From Phoronis australis (lineage: Eukaryota > Phoronida > Phoronidae), in NCBI GenBank assembly GCA_002633005.1, contig NMRA01000261.1, positions 62,001 through 126,000 of the forward strand: a stretch of DNA of 64,000 bases, in the 5' to 3' direction. Each line of letters starts with the position of its first letter. Within the stretch, counting starts at the first letter, position 1. The translations under genes were made by a program, and so were the position numbers. The notes under the pieces were generated by a model. That model was not told where the DNA came from, searched no databases, and saw only the letters and a program-made list of their open reading frames with translations. Positions 25,901 to 40,900 of this stretch are shown piece by piece.

Positions 25901-28900
25901 TACAACAGGCTCCGTCGACACATTCAGCACCCTGACTATTACTGGTAAGTGTAGGTATATGGCTTGTTGCATCAATAAGTGAAATTGGTTAAACCTTTGC
26001 CTTTTAATTAACTTTTTAAAGTCAGCTTTTCTTTCTGTTCAGCTGTCCAAAAAATCAGAACTTCGCTACTCGCTTGTACTTAATAGGTCTTTCTTTGCTG
26101 TTATTGGTCTTTGTTTTTTCAATTCCAGCTGAATCTTGAAACCGAGACTATCGTGACAAAGGAAGTTTTCTGCTTAGTTTGATAGGCTGTAATTTAATAC
26201 TTCTGCTGGCATGCAGAAAATGAGCACCGGTTTAATGTACCCTCACTGCTTTCCTTCCTCAGGTTTATGGTTCATTTGATTTTTTCAGCCGTGACCGTTC
26301 TGATGAGTATATAACAAAAGCTGCAAAGGTAAAATAACTTACACTTATGTGTTACTAGGACTAACTTGCGTTATAAACTATTAACTAAAATATTTGTACT
26401 ATCAACATTTTTCTTAGTGGTGGAAAGATTTAATGTATGCGCGTTTGAATTGTGCGAGATTTACTTAAGGCCTGCCTCTTGAGCTTGGTTACTGTGACTG
26501 TAGGTTTGTACTTCAGATGTGTCTTGTATGGGCTGAGCTAAAGATGGACAATTGGCTGTCATCCAAACCTAAGAGTATTGGACCATCTCCACTCAAGTGA
26601 GTTCACCATATTCTATGAACGAAGAGTTTCATTTATAAGTTTGTTTTTTTTCTAGTAAAACTTTTGAATTCCAAGAAAAAAATAGTTAAATGAACTTAAG
26701 AAGCTATTAATTTGTTTATGCTAGATTATTAAAGTGCAGTCAATATGAATAGAAAGAGATAAGTTGGAAAACCCTATATTGTGAGAGTCACACTTGATTT
26801 TATGTTGCAGAAGAATTTTTTGTGGTTGCGGTGCAAGAATTCTCTGTAGTTGGTATAGTCTGACACAATATGATATCTTTCAGGAGTCCTGAGAGGGCAG
26901 TCACCTTGTTTGGAGCTGATTTCCCAGGGAAATACTTTGAATCTGATGTATTCTACATGGTAGGGCTGACGGGCAGGCAGGATATCATGTCTGAGTTCAG
27001 TTCTGAGTATACTGTCAGGGGTAAGTATCTCACAGGATATCATGTCTGAGTTCAGTTCTGAGTACACTGTCTGGGGTAAGTATCTCACTGGGTTGTCACT
27101 TTTTGTGACAAAATGTGAAAGTCTTTCGTGGCAGAGTCTGCAATTTCTTTGCAGAATTGTCAGAGAGTTGCCAGAGGTTTTGCAAACTCATGGTGAGCAC
27201 TCTCAAGCGTGACAAAGGGCTAGAATTTTGAGACAGAGTTGCAACCTATTCAGCAAATTGTGACTGATTAGAGACATAAATTGATTGTGAATTGCATTCT
27301 TACAATCACAAGTACAAAAAATGACAAATTTGTTTCGCAAGTTTTACACGAAATGCATGTAAACTCCCTACAAATTTGGCCCTCACTTAGTTGCAGCAGT
27401 GTTTCACCGTGATTGCAAGCAAAACTTTTACCTATGTAATCAGTCTGCCTTATTGTGTGTGTAATATTTTAACGACTTAACAACATTATACCCCAGCTGC
27501 CCGAGTGACCGGGTGTGTGATACAGAGTATCCACTCATTATGTGTTGTTCTGTTGCAGCATATTCAAGGTGACGAGATAAATAGTTTCATAGCTCCATAC
27601 AAAATCAGTCCCTGATATATTTGATGATCATAGTGGATATGAGATATGACAACAGACAGTCCCCCACAAAAACTCAATAAATAGTTTAAAGTATTGGGTA
27701 GGAGTTTCCTTCTCTTGAGTGTTGAGGTGTGGTGTTTGATAGTCGTGAGTGCAATCTGTCTTATTGCTCTGGACTAGATCAGTGATGAAAAGTTAGTGTG
27801 TTTATGCATTCATTTCAGTCTGTTGGCTGCGGGCACGGTTCTTAATGTTACAAGGTAAAATAGAGGAGGCGGTCATCGTCTATGAGTATGTAAGTATGCT
27901 TAATCTTGCACTGGATGTGGTTCTGTCAAGGCATTTGTGCTTGAATCTTTAATGTTGATCAGTTATAATGTTACCAGACTGTTGATGTGAACCACGTCCT
28001 TTGATAATGAATATCTATGATGTGGTTCCTTCGGGTAATTCGATGTGCTTTCAGATGATTTATTCTTGTGTGAATGAGGTCTCCATGTGTATGATTGACT
28101 TTCGTTTGTTCATGGGATGCTTTGGTTTGCACAGTCTTTGTGAAGCTGTGGTTTGTACAGTCTGTAGTGCACTAGTGCAACTTACGCCACTTTTAAGTGG
28201 AGTGTCCTCACACACACACATAACTAGGGTAAGGCAGAAGTTGTCGCTCTGTGCATGACGATGAACACCTAATGCGATTATGGCACCCAAAATAAAACCC
28301 GTCTGTATGTAACCACAGCTGATAATTACTTCCGCCCTACCCCACAACCACAAAACGATTACAAGTGGTACCCTGGTTCACTCTTTATCTACTGTTCTCT
28401 GCCAATAGAGGGCACACCTTGCGATGAACAAATGAGAGATGAGAGCGAGTGAGATAGTCATCACTGCATGACAGTGAGGTAGTCAGTAGTTATTACTGTT
28501 GAGCCTGCTTATCCATCATGGATAGTAGCAATATAGTGTAACATGCTGAAGTAGTTGCCTTTAGCAATTAATTGATGCCTTATTTCTTAACACTAACAGG
28601 CTTACAGTTTATTGTACTCTGAATGATATTGTGTGTTTGTTTTGTCTTCCACGGAAGGAACTGTTATATGAAGATGACCAATCTATATCTCGGCTTATCA
28701 ACTATACAATGAATGATAATCTATCCTTATCTATCTTCAGCTAAAGAATCTTGTCTGTGAAGACGATCAGCTGGTAGTTCAGCTACTCAATATTCAATGA
28801 ATGATAATGTTTTCTTATTTATCTTCAGCTGAAGAAGCTCATATCTGAAGACAATCAGCCTGTAGTTCAACTAGTCAACTGTACCCTGGACAGTTTCATC

Positions 28901-31900
28901 AGTAAAGGTAAGTTAGTGTGTAGTGTGAATGTGCACAACTATGTCCCATGAGGTTATCAAGAGTCATTGATTGAGTCTGTCTTACTAAATATTCTACTTT
29001 ACAACCTTTGTCACTCATTTTGTGATCCCAGCATTATTGTCAACATTAACAGGGCATGTTCAGACAGTATGATCTTTCCAACTTACACGTATTGCTAAAA
29101 ATGCTGCAAATCTTACAATTTCACTAACTTTTGAAATTTGATGATCCAGCCAAAACACATCCATATAATTTCTTTATGGTAGTTTTTCAATTTCCATTTG
29201 TCAAAGCTATTTCACTAACCCAGTTCTACTGTGTCATTTTTGTAGACATGTTCACCATTGTTGATGACTACACTTGCATCAGCTTCAAGACAACACAAAG
29301 TTAGCTTTCTAAGTTTTGCTATCAGTACCTAACTTTCTACACAGAATGTCTCACTGTCACCAATAGGGCTGCACACTGGTACTTAAGTACCTGAACATAT
29401 AGATAGTAATTAAAAAGTACGTGTTGAAAGCTATAGCAAACGTAGCGTCTTTACAGTTTAAATTTGCTTAATGTTTGGTATTGAGATGATTTTGAGAAAA
29501 TTGGTGTGTACTGTGGTAATGTATTGTCTTGAAATATAAGTTGGAGATGCACATACAAAGTAGGTAGGCGGATTATCCAGTTAGGTGAGCACATAAGGCT
29601 ACATCCACTTGTTTAAATGTCAATAAAAATATCATAAAAATATTGTATTTATGGGATCAGTAATTGAGTATGGGTGTGCAGTCTTATCCATAAGTTGGGT
29701 GACATTTTGGTTATTATCCAGGTTGCACAACTGTAGCTTTCTGTCTAGAATATCTTGGTCAAAGTTTTATTATTATGATTGATATTGTGTTGATTTTTAT
29801 GCGCCCACATATTTATATGTGGACGCATTATGCCGTCATCTCTGTTCGTCCGTCCGTCCTGGCGGCGTCCGGCGTCCGCTGCTCTATCTCCAAAACCCTT
29901 TGACTTACGTTCATGAAATTTGGCACATATGTTCCATTCATGAATGGGACGGCATATGCGAACTTTCGGACGGATCCGACTACCGGTGTGCCCCCTAGTG
30001 GCAATTTTAGTTTTTTACGCTTACCTTTGTATCTTCAAAAGTCCTGAACGGATTTTCATGAAATTTGGTATGTAGGCACCTATTAGTGAGATGACGCTAT
30101 CCTGCCGTTTTCAGATGGATTCGACACAGTTTGTGCCACCTAGTGGCCATTTTTAGTGTTTTCGAGTCTGTTTTTGTGCGTCCACCCCTCTATCAACCAA
30201 ACCGCTCAAAGGGTGATTGTGAAAATTGGCATGTATATGCTTACTATGTAGAGGATGGTTGACGATGATTTTCCGACGATTTCGACTACTGTGGCGCCTC
30301 CTAGTGGCAGTTTTGTTTTTTTGCGCCTATGGCTGTATCTCCTAAACCGTTCGCAGGATCTTTACAAATTGTGTAAGTATATTTATATGATGTTAACAAC
30401 GGAAGATGACGACTTTTGGTCGGATCCGACTACCGGTGTGCCCCCTAGTGGCAATTTTAGTTTTTTACGCTTACCTTTGTATCTTCAAAAGTATTGAACG
30501 GATTTTCATGAAATTTGGTATGTAGGCACCTATTAGTGAGATGACGCTATCCTACTGTTTTCAGATGGATTCGACGTAGTTTGCGCCACCTAGTGGCCAT
30601 TTTTACTGTTTTCGAGTCTGTATTTTTGCGTCCACCCCTCTATCAACCAAACCGCTCAAAGGATGATTGTGAAAATTGGCGTGTATGTGCTTACTATAAG
30701 GAAGACAGCTGACAATGATTTTCAGACGATTTGGACTACTGTGGCGCCTCCTAGTGGCAGTTTTGTTTTTTTGCGCCCATGGCTGTATCTCCCAAACCGT
30801 TTGCAGGATCTTTACTAAATTTAGCAAGTGTATTTATGTGATGTTGACAACGGACGATGACGACTTTAGGATGATTCTGATTACCGGTATGCCTCTAGTG
30901 GCAATTTTAGTATTTGCCTCTAGTGGCAATTTTAATATTTTACATTGACCTCTGTATTTTCATAGGTCTTCAGGTGTATACTTTGTGTTACTTTGTGACT
31001 ATGAAGGAAAAGTTCTTAGTAGAAATTTGTTTCTGGCATTCTAATGCTGTGCTAATCTCGTATGTTGGTAAATTTGTTTTTAATTCTATGTTTCTGTGGT
31101 GCTTTAAGCAACTGGTGTATAGAATGTGCTTGTATTATGAAGATTACTCACATTTTGCCCCTAGCCTATTGAGGAGACAATGACCATGCCTTTCCATTCT
31201 GCTAAGTACAACATACTACATATATGCCCTCTACTGGCCACTTTATGGTACCAATAAACAACCCTAGAAGGATACCGTTTGCGGTGCAATTGTGGGCGCA
31301 TTTCAACGCTCTGCGTTGCTCTTGTTAAGATTGTTGTTGAACTTTAATACGCATATTTAATTGTTATGTTGGTGTTGCTTGGCTTATGTTGTTTACCCCC
31401 TGACTGTGTTGCGTGTCCCTGAATAATGAAGGTATACATGCAAGGACAGAGGCTGATGTGAAAACTAGAAATTAACTTCTCTGTCGTCTGTGTCTCTTTT
31501 AGTTCTGTTAATTACAATCCTCCATGTTAAGTGGAAATACGTTTATTCACTTGCAGACTCTACTGTGACCACCTGTGTTGCGTGTGGCATGATTTTCTGA
31601 TTTCTGTAAATGTTGTTAGGTTCATTGCTGTAGCGCTTTCCTGTATTATGTTGAACTGTTGTATTTAAAGAATCAATATCATAACATTTTATCCTTTGAT
31701 TTCAGACAGTATATCAGGTCAGCTGGACTCCTTGCAGCGATGTCAAAACCTTGAAGAAGTTCAAAAGCTCCACCAGAGGGCAGAGTATTCTGGAGTCATC
31801 AAGTTACTGTTGCACACCTTGTCAGAACCTCCAGCCAAAACCAAGGTGGAGTGTTACAAGCTTTTGATTCTAGTCTGTTCAAAGCATTTGAACAATGCAA

Positions 31901-34900
31901 TACTTGTTGCAGTTGAGTTAAATTGCTTTTTAGTATCTTACCAAAGTATGCACAACTCTGGTGCATTTGAAGATGAAAAGGCAAAACTCTAGTTTTTTAC
32001 AGAATTTGATAGCCACACCTTGTAGACTAGTTGATTCTGTTTGTAGAGCCTAGATGGCAGCAGTAGTCTGCCTGAACGCAACACCCAGTTACTGCTACTA
32101 TTAGACGCACTGCACAATGTTGGAGACTACAAGCAGGTTGTGGTCTGGGGAGAGGTGGCGCTGCATGAGATGGTTGTGACCTACTTCAGTGACCACACTA
32201 AGGCAGTGGAGAGGGAGGAAATGGCTGGCTCTGTAACTCAGGTTCTAACAGAGCTGGACAGGTGTGTATGACTGCTCAATCTGCCTGGTGACAATAGATA
32301 CACAACTGTAGTGTCATGTGTATTGTTCTGGGCTGCCACCTTGTGGTTATAAGCTACCGCCTTTACCAGGGATCAACCTTCTTAAATAAGAAAAATCCGG
32401 ATTGTTAAAAAAAAAACGCATCCACATGATTATGAACATCTGGTACTATGCCATTAGAAACAGAGTTCGTCGAGTTTCGTGCCTAAAATTTATGTTTGTG
32501 AAAAAATAATCACTTAATTATGAACACCTGGGTATTATTTTGGAGCACATAATAAACTTCTGTAGTCGTCAAAAATTTTGGAGAAATAATACTCAAGTAA
32601 TTTAAGAACTTCGATCCTTGGTATCAAAGGTACCTTATTGCCTTAAATCATGCCAAATATCAATGTTCATGTGACTGCATAGCTCAAGGGTTAATATAGT
32701 AAAGTGCTTGGCTTGATTTATGGCGGTTATTAATATTACTCTGTGTATTACCAATCCTGTACAACCATATTGCATGAGATGTATGAAGGTCAAGATGAAT
32801 TTTGCCTGTTTTCTCTCGAAAGTAGTTCCAAAAACAACCTTACACAAGATTTATAGGCAGTTGTCCTAATGTAACTCACTCACATACAAGTTTCTTTGTA
32901 TAAAACCCAGTTTCATGCTTGCTTTCCTAATATTTACTCCACATGATCTACCTGCCGAATTATATGCTTTTTGTAGCTATTTACGTATAACCGAATGTTG
33001 ACTATTTGTTGTGAATCTCCACAAGAAAAAAATATTGTATGCTGGTATCTTCCATACAGAACTGAAATTGTAAAACATTTATTTTGAGTAATTGAACTTT
33101 TATGAAGAAATTGAGAAACAATTACTTTCCAGAGACACTGTGTCCTAATTTTGATGAGATTTTACCTTAAATGTTCCTCTTTCACAGGTCAGTTAGCCAC
33201 GACAGGTCAATCATCAAGGCACTACCTTCCACACGCTTGGTGCGTCTCGTCTCCAACTTGTTAAAGTTGATAGAATCTGTACTGGAGGCTCATGAGTTAG
33301 TCACTGATATGCCATTAGGTACCATGTTACCATGGATAATGCTGTGTAAGCTCATTGAAAAGTAAGTTACTTTGTTTAGCTTGAAAAACCATTTTCTTAT
33401 TACACTAAATGGTGTGGATTGATTCATTATTCTGCGTGGTGCCAAGAACAATGAATTGATTTATGAAGCATTACCAGTGGCGAATGCAATTGTTAAAATT
33501 CGAACTAAACAGAATATTTTGTATGTGATACATCGAGTCATGATCTTTGTTGTGGGTACAAAAAGTCCCCAAAGTCGAGTGCCATGCATTCCTTAACAAT
33601 GGTGGAAAACTTTTAAATTAATAGGTGTCTCCAGTATACCGTGGTCGTAGAATTGCCTTCTTTTATCAAATTTTATTTTGTCGATTGAAAACAGAATGTT
33701 TTAATATTGGAAAAATCAAAACTTTGTTACAACTTGTAAAATTGTGTTTAGTCTCAATTCCATACAATTCAAAACCAACAAAAATTGTGAAAAACAAGGA
33801 TTCAGCAAGTTTTTGCTTGTAATTACAGCATTCAATGACTACCAACTTAAACACACTCAGAGATCAAGTGTGCGTGCGGGTGTCCAACTTTCAGTAATTG
33901 ACTTGGTTAGTTTTTGTTCTGGGCACAATATGATGCTTGCCACGGCAGTTGCAAAAGTGAGGGAATTCCAAACGATATATTTTAACCAATTTGAGTTTAA
34001 ACAAATAATAATAACACCGCGATGTTGCTTTGGAGGAGCAGGCATGGCTGTGAAGAAGTTTTTTGACACCAGAACATGGCTTTAAGTGTTTTTCACCTCT
34101 CCTCAGAAAAGAGGTTGATATGAATTTCACTTTGTTCTCACCAGAGGAGTATATTGCTGTAATTAAATGTAATTGTTTATCCAGTAACTCCTTTTTGTGT
34201 TTTACTTCAGTGAAGAGCTCAAGATGAAGTCCATCCTGTCTTCAACTGAAGAGTTTGATTCGTGTCTGCCTTCCTCTATCATGTTGCTCAAGGTGGCGCA
34301 TGACTTCTTAGCTAGGTATGCATTGTGTTAGATCTTTGCTAGCATTTGCATTATAATCACTTGTATATATTTGAACATTCTTGTTAATGTGGATTTTGCC
34401 ATTTCAAGAGTATGTTTAGAATGAATTCAGTCTTGACAGTTCTATAAACCATTCCTGTACTGTTGCAGGAGATCATGGTGTACTAGTTCTGATGGTGCTC
34501 TGCTCATATTCATGGTAGACGTAATAATGAAGGAGTTGAATAATGGTGAACATTCGTCTGACTTCCGCAAAGAACTGGAGACAACAGTAGAACAATGCTT
34601 CTACTGTTTGTATGGACACCCTAACAGAAAGACAAAGGCTAAACACTTGGAGGACCACGGTGCTAGCACAGTAAGTGCCCACTGGTTACCAGTGTTTATA
34701 GTGGCTGGTAATACATGCTTCCTAGCAGAATGTATAAGGTCAGTCTGATAATTTTCATTAAGGATACTTTTAAAATTTCAATAGTTAACTTGGAGTGGGT
34801 TTCACGAATTAAAATATGTGACTAATTAAATTTGAAGTACAACCCTGTATGTATTTAATGTTGGCTTTTTAGTACAAAGTTTTTCTAAGGCTATTGAAAG

Positions 34901-37900
34901 TGAAGTTGGCTGTCATTCAACTTTGGCAGCCTTTTGGATTTAAAAGTTTATCAATTTTTTCTTTTTTTGAAAGCAAAAATGATGTGCTGAAAGTGCACCA
35001 CTTGGGAATAAGTTTTGAGTAAAAGGTTTTGCATTAAAATTCTTTGGTTGAAGTTTTCAACTAAAATGATGTGGAAACAGTATTTTTAAAGCCATTGGTA
35101 AATGTGAAAGATTATTTTGTCAAGTTAAAAAATAGGCAGTCACCAAGGGAATGTTTTTATTTAATTACAGATTTCCTTGAACTGGGATCGCTCTGTTGCA
35201 GTGTTTGAGTACTTCAAACCTAAAGCAATCCCAGAGTATGATAGCTACAAAAGTAACACAGTTAGTTCTGAGGTTTGTGTTCATTACAACAAGTCTTGTC
35301 TTGTTGTAAATACAAAGGATTGTGTTCATTAGAACAAGTCTTGTTGCCAATACAAAGGTTTGTGGATGTGCAACAAGCCAGCAGGCACACGATGTCAGTA
35401 CAATCAGTATTTGGTTCTATTTAGGCTGTGTTATCGTGACGCTGGTTTGCAAATTTACCTTGAGTAGAAAATTTGATGTCTAAGACAACATTGGTTGAGA
35501 GCAAGTCTAATTTCAACGTTATGTCACAGGTTTTAACATCCAGTGTACAATAGGAATGTGACATTTATACTATTGAAACGCAACTAATGTTGATATTGCA
35601 TGCCAATTCGATTTTTCATCAAACCATCCATCTCAGATCAGGCTCTATTGTTATCGCTAGCCTGAAATGTAGTCACATTTTTGAAGGATTAATTCATTCA
35701 AAGCGCGCTTACAGTGCCTGATGGCTGGGTAAAGCCAGTATTCACTGCTGAGCAAAATTTATTTTTGTATCTTGCAGTTGTGCAAAATCTCTTGGCAATG
35801 GAAAGTATTTAGGAGAAATACTGGTCTGTATCTTACTAACACACCAGTTGTTTATTGAGGTTTTCAGTTTCCAACTTAATTAGGCCCCCAGACAAAATGT
35901 AGAGTGTGCTCTTCAGATTTCTTTTGTTTTCACGTTATTTAAGTTATTTTTGCTCACTTTTTCATTCGAGGAGTATTTACATTCGTCACATATAGTCTTA
36001 TTAACCGTGCCCTTGACTCCTGGTTTAATGTTTTGTAGCTAGAGAATCTGCTTCAGCGCATTACCAAGGTGATCCCATCCTGTGACCAGCCTGCCAACAC
36101 CCCGGAGTCACTGTCAGCTTATATTGATGGAGACAGTCACACCCCACCCACTGTCAGCAATCAGAAGGGCTTGTATGTACTGACTATCTTCAGATATGGA
36201 TTACTAGTTGTGTAGTTATTAGGTTATTTTTATAATATGTAACAGGATTACCATTAAAAGTCATAATTTGCTATCTTAGTATGTGCCCACGTATTTATGT
36301 GGGTGCACTGTAGGGGTGCTGCTGTATCTCCTGAACACCTTGCAGAAGCTTATTGAAATTTGGCAGGTGTGTTGCAATGCTGATGATGATAGATTGCAAT
36401 GAGTTTCATATCGATCCGAATACTTTTGTGCCCCCTAGTGGCAATTTTAGTTTTTTACGTTTGTCTGTGTCTTCGGATTGATTTTCATTAAGAGGTGATG
36501 ATGCCATTCCATTTTAGGACGGATTCGACAGATTTTACCATTGGCCATTTTTGTTGTTTTTGCGTCCGTTTTCTGGTGTCCGCCTTTCTATCTGGATGGA
36601 TGTTTATGAAATTTTTCAGATGTGTTCCTGATGACCACGACTGACGTTGACTTTTGGACAGGTCAGACTACTGTGTCGTCCCCTAGTGACGATTTGTTTC
36701 TTTTGCTTCTGTGGCCAAATCTCCTACATCCTTTGCCGGAGCTTTTTGAAATTTGAATGATGTGTTCCTATGGAGCCAACAACAAATGGGAAAAAGTGTC
36801 GGAACTGATCCAAATACCACTGTGCTTCTCAGTGGCAAAATCTTTTTTATGTTTGCCTCTGTATCTTCGGAGTTCATTAATGTAGTTTTGTGAAATTCGG
36901 CTGATAGGTTTCTGTTAAGGAGATGACAACACTTTGCCCTTTTCAGACAGATTTGATGGTTTCTGCACCATCTCGTGGCCATTAAAAATTTTTGCGCATG
37001 TTTTTGACGTCTGTCTCTCTATCTGCTAAATCACTCAAAAGATCATTATGAGAATTGATTATTGTGTTCCTGATGCAAAGACCCCGGCTGGCGTTGATTT
37101 ACAAATGTTTTCGACTGTTCTGGTGCTCTCCAGGGACTATTTTGCTTCTTTTGCATCTGTGGCTTGGAAGTTGGGGTAGTATAGAGATACCAACAGATGG
37201 TGATGAACTTCAGACCAATCGGACTATAGCTGTGCCCCCTAGCGTCAGTTGCTTATTTTCATGAAATTTGGCAAATTGTTGTGTATTACAGACACGGCGC
37301 CGCCTTCTCAATTCAGACGGATTTGACGCATTCTGCACCATATAATGGCCATTTTTGTGATACTAAAAAGACCCATAGCAGCACACTGCAGTGCTGTCGT
37401 GTGCACATTTCAATGCTTCGTGTTACTCGTGTTTTATTTTCCATTTTTCGACTCCTTGTTTCCCAATATTATACCAAATATTTGATGATAGAGGTACTCC
37501 ACAACCCATGCTAGCAAACAGGGAGGATGCTCTTAAATTTTATTTATTTTTTTGAAAATGTTGACATCAAAGCCCCCCATCTTTGCCGTGTTTTGTCCCA
37601 TTTGAAGTATACTAACTGTATCTGAGAATGCTGTATTGTTGTGTTCATGATTTTACAGACCAGTTGTGAGGGAGATTTACTATTTGCTGGCTGACTATTA
37701 CTTCAAGAACAAAGAAACCAAGTAAGTCTACATTTGTAATGAACAATGCCTAATTATTGTACAAATACCATGCACAGTTTCCTGCAACAGCCGATAAGTT
37801 TTTGTTATGTTGTCTCTTGGTAACATACCCAGTGGCACCACCACACTTACTTTAAAGTCGTGTAAGATCCTAGAAAAATGTTCAAATTTGGCAAAATTTG

Positions 37901-40900
37901 GAACATCATATTTCGGAAATGGCTGATCATATTCATGTGGAGCGTTCAGATTCTCGGCTTTGTTATATGCGCTGTTCACCAAAACTCTGTTAAGAGTTGT
38001 TCTTAATATGTTCTACTTTTATACAAGGGACTATCAATAATAGAACTTTTAGGATTTTCGTGAAAAAACTGAGTTGCACTAAACGAAAACGAAATGATAA
38101 TTAAGAAAACTTTTGAGATTTCACCTTTAATGAAATTTGGTATTGCTATTGATAACTTTGTTTCACTTTCTGTGTGCTTATCTTTTTTGCTGAATTTTAT
38201 TACAAAGACAGTCTAGTGACCCAGTTAATGGCACATTGTTAAACCATCAAAAACCACAATCTACAAACTTTCTACTTTCAGAAAATGTAATTATATGTTA
38301 GTTTTATTGACACTTGGCAAAATACATACTAGACATGCCGATAAGGTTTTACTGAACCTTAATTGACTCGTGGAATGAATGTGTAATTTTTCTAGTGTTA
38401 ATGTGTTGCCGTTGCTCACAAACTCTTATAACATGAAAGCTTGGCATGTAGAGTGGAAATAATGATCATTCTGTCCATTTACTGTTTTTCCCATAAGTCA
38501 TCTAAGTAGATGACTTGCTTGTGTGTATTCTTAAAGGTGTCATTCTTTCTCATTTAGGAAGGCGATTGAGTTCTATGTGCAGGATCTGTGCTGTAACCCA
38601 GATCGATTTGATTCCTGGGCCGGTTTGGCACTGGCACGCAGCAGTAAAGTGGAGGCGAGACTAAGCTCTGTAGGTAACATAGGGATGTGGGACAGTGTTA
38701 TGGTAGTGGTAAACAAACCTCAGCTCTGTAGGTAACATATGGATATGAGACAGTGTTGTGATTGTGACTGACAAGGCTCAACTCTGTAGATAAGATAGGG
38801 ATGTTAGGCAATGTTATAGTTGTGATAGACAGGGACCAGCTCTGTTGGTAACATAGAGGTATGAGACAGTGTTATGATTGTGATAGACAAGACTCAGCTC
38901 TGTAGGTAACATATGGATGTGAGACAGTTATGAGTGTGATAGACAAGACTCAGCTCTGTAGGTAACATATGGATGTGAGACAGTTATGGGTGTGATAGAC
39001 AAAACTCAGCTCTGTAGGTAACATAGGGATGTGGGGCAATGTTATAGTTGTGATAGACAGGGACCAGCTATGTAGGTAACATAGAGGTATGAGACAATGA
39101 ATGTTGTGATTGTGATAGACTAGACTCAGCTCTGTAGGTAACATATGGATGTGAGACAGTTATGGGTGTGATAGACAAAACTCAGCTCTGTAGCTAACAT
39201 AGGGATGTGGGGCAATGTTATAGTTGTGATAGACAGGGACCAGCTATGTAGGTAACATAGAGGTACGAAACAATGAATGTTGTGATTGTGATAGACTAGA
39301 CTCATCTCTGTAAGTAACATAAGGATGTGGGACAATGTTTTGGTTGTGACAGACAAACGATTTTGTGTTATGAGTTTATGTAGTTTTCAGTTCATTTAAT
39401 TTGAACAGTCCAGTACAGAAGAATATGAAGAAAAGTTAAACATGAGATTAATGGAAACATGTTATTATTTAAAATGAACCTTTATCATCAAAATGAAAAT
39501 TTGATGGAAAAATTAAAGTTTGGGTACACCTATTTTCGTTTGGCTATCCAAAGTCACTGCCATATCTTAGCATTTTTGGATACACCCATTTTCAATTAAC
39601 TGTACCCAAGACCACTGATAAATATCAGCATGTTTGGGTACATCCGTTTTCATTTGACTGTACCCAAAACAAAAGTTAATGTAAGAAAGTAGGAGAGCAC
39701 TACAAGTGGTAGACTTGCTGGCAATCTTTTCACATCTGGTTGTTACCTCTTTCATTATACAATATCCTCCCAGTCATTTGAAGTTTTTAGCTTGTCTCGA
39801 CAATTGACTGCTGTTGTCTGTATGTCATGCTTCAGAGATCTGCAGTTGATTACCATGGCATCACCATGTGTGACACAGTATTGATTCATAGTGTTTATCA
39901 TTTAAGTTCAGACAGAACCTATTGTATTTTTAGCTGATTTTGTATTTCTAAAAGTCATGTCACATGTTATGTTTATTACCAAAAATACTGTGCTACACCG
40001 GCATTGTACGAACAGGGTGAGAAACAAAACAGATTGAATCAGCTATCAATAAACTCCACTCAGTTCCTGGTGTATTGTGTAGAGCTAGCAACATCTGATG
40101 TATTGAGAGAGTTCATTTACATGGTGATGTTTATGGCGTTGTCCACCAGTTTCTGGTGTAACAGTCTGTCGCAGTATGATTATCAGCTGCTTTTCAATAA
40201 CGAGATTCTGTTGTAGGAGACTATAGTAGGAGACTATAGTAGGAGACTATAGTGTTGGTTTGATTTTAGTGTGAGATGCAGCGTGAAGGTCCTTCATTCA
40301 AGCAAACTGTGGTCAGTGCCCTGCGCTGTTTCAAGAGAGCCTTAGAGATTGACGACACCAGTGGTAAACTGTGGTTAGAATATGGTGGTCTGGCATACAG
40401 ACTACACTCACACGCCTCTCGTCAACTCAAACAGGTATGATCACGTGACTGGTGTTCTAGTGTTGAACATTGACAAGGCAGTGTTTAGTAGGGTGGTATA
40501 ACAGGTTGGTTGTCACATGTAACTAAGACTGTCACAGATCAGTTTTAGTTTTGTTCTGATAAGTTTTCTAATGATGTCTTTCTTTTCCTATCCTATGTCT
40601 GTCTGACCCTATGTTATTTGCAATCAAATTAAAGTATTATATTTGAATTGTAAACACAAAATATTTTTGCAGCGTTGCTACAATTTATATTACTCGTACA
40701 ACTTATATTTAATTTGAGATTGGATGCACGCGTCCTGTGCTCACCTCTAAGTGTGACTAATATGTAGGGAGGTTTGTGTTTTTCAATGGCTGCTCTTGAT
40801 TTGCTCAGTCGAGTCATCTGGTTGGTTTGTAAGCCAGAGCTTGATATACTGAAACCAATTGGATGTCTTAGCCAGTTGAGTCAGCTGAACCGGCAGAATG

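Noticed and set aside
28001-28353. Open stretches on both strands in CABIN1 intron 18
   Set aside because: No recognisable motif and no exon-like boundaries that fit the phase between exons 18 and 19.
33744-34085. Open stretch of 113 codons in CABIN1 intron 22
   Set aside because: Composition is intron-like, no homology recognised, and the flanking exons 22 and 23 join in phase without it.
38670-38673. Alternative CABIN1 exon 28 donor after GTAG (TCTGTAG|GTAACA)
   Set aside because: It would leave phase 1 and give an immediate TGA on joining to exon 29; the donor at 38670 (TCT|gtaggt) keeps the frame and homology.
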